Positions 62,860 to 64,000 of a stretch of 64,000 nucleotides of DNA are shown piece by piece. Made by a program: the position numbers and the translations under genes. How positions within the stretch are numbered: the first letter of the stretch is position 1; every line of letters begins with the position of its first letter. The notes below the pieces were generated by a model that worked only from the letters and a program-made list of their open reading frames with translations, ran no database searches and was not told where the DNA came from. The DNA lies in contig NZ_FMZZ01000009.1 of the NCBI RefSeq assembly GCF_900101685.1, positions 124,001-188,000 of the forward strand, in the 5' to 3' direction. Source of the stretch: Actinokineospora iranica. GTDB taxonomy: Bacteria > Actinomycetota > Actinomycetes > Mycobacteriales > Pseudonocardiaceae.

Positions 62860-64000
62860 CCATCACCGGCGAGCAGGCCGCGGCCAACCTCACCACCGAC
62901 GTCAAGGGCGCGAAGATCGCCATCGAGCGCGGCGACTGGCTCGACGCGGGCCTGTCGGTCACCAACGTCGCCCTCGACGTGATCGGCATCGCGGGCGACC
63001 CGCTGGGCGCGGTGGGCAGCGCCGGGTTCGGCTGGATCATCCAGCACATCTCGTTCCTGCGGGAGCCCTTCGACGCGCTGCTCGGCGACGCGGACTCGAT
63101 CACGGGCAGCGCGCGGGGCTGGGCCAGGGCGGGCGACGAACTCGTCGCGGCGGCGGACACCTACCGCCAGGCCGTGCCGACCGAGACCGGCGGCTGGCAT
63201 GGCTCGGCTGGCGAGGCGTACCGGCGGGCCGCCGCGACCCAGGCCGAGGGGCTGGACGCGCTCGCCGAGGTCAGCCGGGGCGTCGGCGCGGCGATCAGCG
63301 GCGCGGGCAAGCTGCTGGCCGAGGTGCGCAAGGCCGTGCTCGACTTCATCGACTCGTGCGTCCAAAAGGTCATCACGATCATCATCGAGGCGCTGGCCAA
63401 GTCCTGGCTGAGCTTCGGGGCGAGCATCGCAGAGGGCATCGCGCGCTCGGTCGCCGAGGCGGTGCGGACCGCGCGGAAGATCATGGGCGAGGTCCAGAAG
63501 TTCATCTCCTCGCTGCGGAAGATCATGGCCACGGTTCAGAAGATCGTGACGCTGGCCAAGTCCGTGAAGCAGTTGCTGGAGACGATCGGCGGCCGCGCCA
63601 ACCAGTCCCCGACCGCCACGACCCGCCAGGCGGCCCCGGTGGACACCTCCGGCATCGACGCCGCCGCCGACCGGCGCTACACCACCCCGGCCACGGCGGG
63701 CCCGGCCTACACCAGCACCGCCGCGCCGGACTACCGCCCCAACCAGTTCCAGTTCGGCGCGACCAGCCCGGGGCCGACCTACCAGCGGTCCGCGGTCCCG
63801 TCCCAGCAGCCCAACCCGCCCTCCTACGGCCCCAGCGGCCCGCCGCCGGACCCGGGCGTGCCCGCGTCCAGGGTGGACCGCGCCCGGTGGATCGGGTCGG
63901 CTGTCGAGATCCTGGTCAGCCACGGCGTCGACCCGGCCAAGATCGACGCCGAGCAGATCGCGCGCATCGTCGACCGGGCCTCCGGCGGCAATCCGCACGC
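62856..64000 (+). CDS. WXG100-domain protein with SLT-like C-terminus, type VII secretion effector candidate (partial at window end)
   Basis: The frame is open for 381 codons to the window edge. Residues 1-130 form a WXG100/ESAT-6-like helical hairpin with W114-H-G116 in GGWHGSAGEAY. A further helical region (165-260) and a Pro/Thr/Gln-rich linker (262-340) follow. Then comes a segment starting RWIGSAVEILVSHGVDPAKI that resembles the start of SLT-type transglycosylase domains. Where such domains have ESGGNP with the catalytic Glu, this one reads ASGGNPHA (Ala375). It is coupled to the EspC-like gene by 4 bp. It may be a cell-wall-acting or antibacterial effector; the missing Glu makes enzymatic activity doubtful. 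Confidence 0.82.
   Translation, partial: MTITGEQAAANLTTDVKGAKIAIERGDWLDAGLSVTNVALDVIGIAGDPLGAVGSAGFGWIIQHISFLREPFDALLGDADSITGSARGWARAGDELVAAADTYRQAVPTETGGWHGSAGEAYRRAAATQAEGLDALAEVSRGVGAAISGAGKLLAEVRKAVLDFIDSCVQKVITIIIEALAKSWLSFGASIAEGIARSVAEAVRTARKIMGEVQKFISSLRKIMATVQKIVTLAKSVKQLLETIGGRANQSPTATTRQAAPVDTSGIDAAADRRYTTPATAGPAYTSTAAPDYRPNQFQFGATSPGPTYQRSAVPSQQPNPPSYGPSGPPPDPGVPASRVDRARWIGSAVEILVSHGVDPAKIDAEQIARIVDRASGGNPH

Overview
The window is high-GC DNA with almost no wasted space, short 5' untranslated regions and many apparently leaderless genes. Gene content points to an actinobacterium, most likely of the Pseudonocardiaceae (Saccharothrix, Lentzea or Actinokineospora type). The markers are a conservon, DUF3027, DUF2530, DUF2537, DUF2771, SepH, an Rpf with a c-di-AMP riboswitch, and WXG100/EspC-type secretion substrates. 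From about 2.9 to 58 kb the backbone follows the order I remember for Mycobacterium tuberculosis Rv0862c to Rv0896: XPB-associated protein, moaC, mog/moaE, rpfA, moaD, moaA, YccF, cspB, DUF2771, MFS, DUF3027, DUF2530, MarR, TrmH, DUF2537, sepH, serC, citA, gltA. Lineage-specific genes are interleaved.

Layout. 0-1.8 kb: the end of a conservon (roadblock, DUF742, small GTPase). 1.8-2.9 kb: an excisionase-like antitoxin with a PIN toxin whose reading frame runs into the next gene. 2.9-16.9 kb: XPB-associated protein, malic enzyme, molybdopterin genes (moaC, a mog-moaE fusion, moaD, moaA, a Mop/TOBE protein), rpfA with its riboswitch and a CRP-like site, two phosphatases, YccF, an acyl-CoA synthetase and a ferredoxin-reductase-like flavoprotein. 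17-31 kb: HAD phosphatase, cold-shock protein, DUF2771 lipoprotein, MFS protein with an RDY-repeat tail, glutaminyl cyclase, a coupled DUF3027 and sacsin-like ATPase pair, purine permease, YunG, MarR and an exporter. 31-38 kb: superoxide dismutase, GCS2-type ligase, TrmH, DUF2537 and a heterodimeric ABC exporter. 38.8-43.9 kb: two small cas-less type I-E-like CRISPR arrays flanking sepH, serC and a serine hydrolase. 43.9-58.2 kb: two citrate synthases, pdxH, transporters, ArsR/CDF and TetR modules, an epimerase, an amidohydrolase and an acyl-CoA dehydrogenase. 58.2-64 kb: a chaplin-like small secreted protein, a photolyase fragment, a cutinase-like hydrolase, an ABC exporter and the start of a type VII secretion substrate cassette.

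The most interesting signals are mainly non-coding. An IdeR/DtxR iron box controls no visible gene and is followed about 45 nt later by a perfect terminator beside the 3' end of sodA, whose own promoter carries a Nur-like box. A dispersed CTCGATGGGGT repeat family lies downstream of gene ends at 18.3, 26.2 and 30.5 kb, in one place as a 144-nt nested palindrome. Two intergenic regions share a 20-bp sequence with paired DnaA-box-like 9-mers. The two CRISPR leaders share a 16-bp block at identical spacing. I saw no tRNA, rRNA, transposase, integrase or cas gene. All calls come from reading the sequence and remembered family knowledge; no database search was run.
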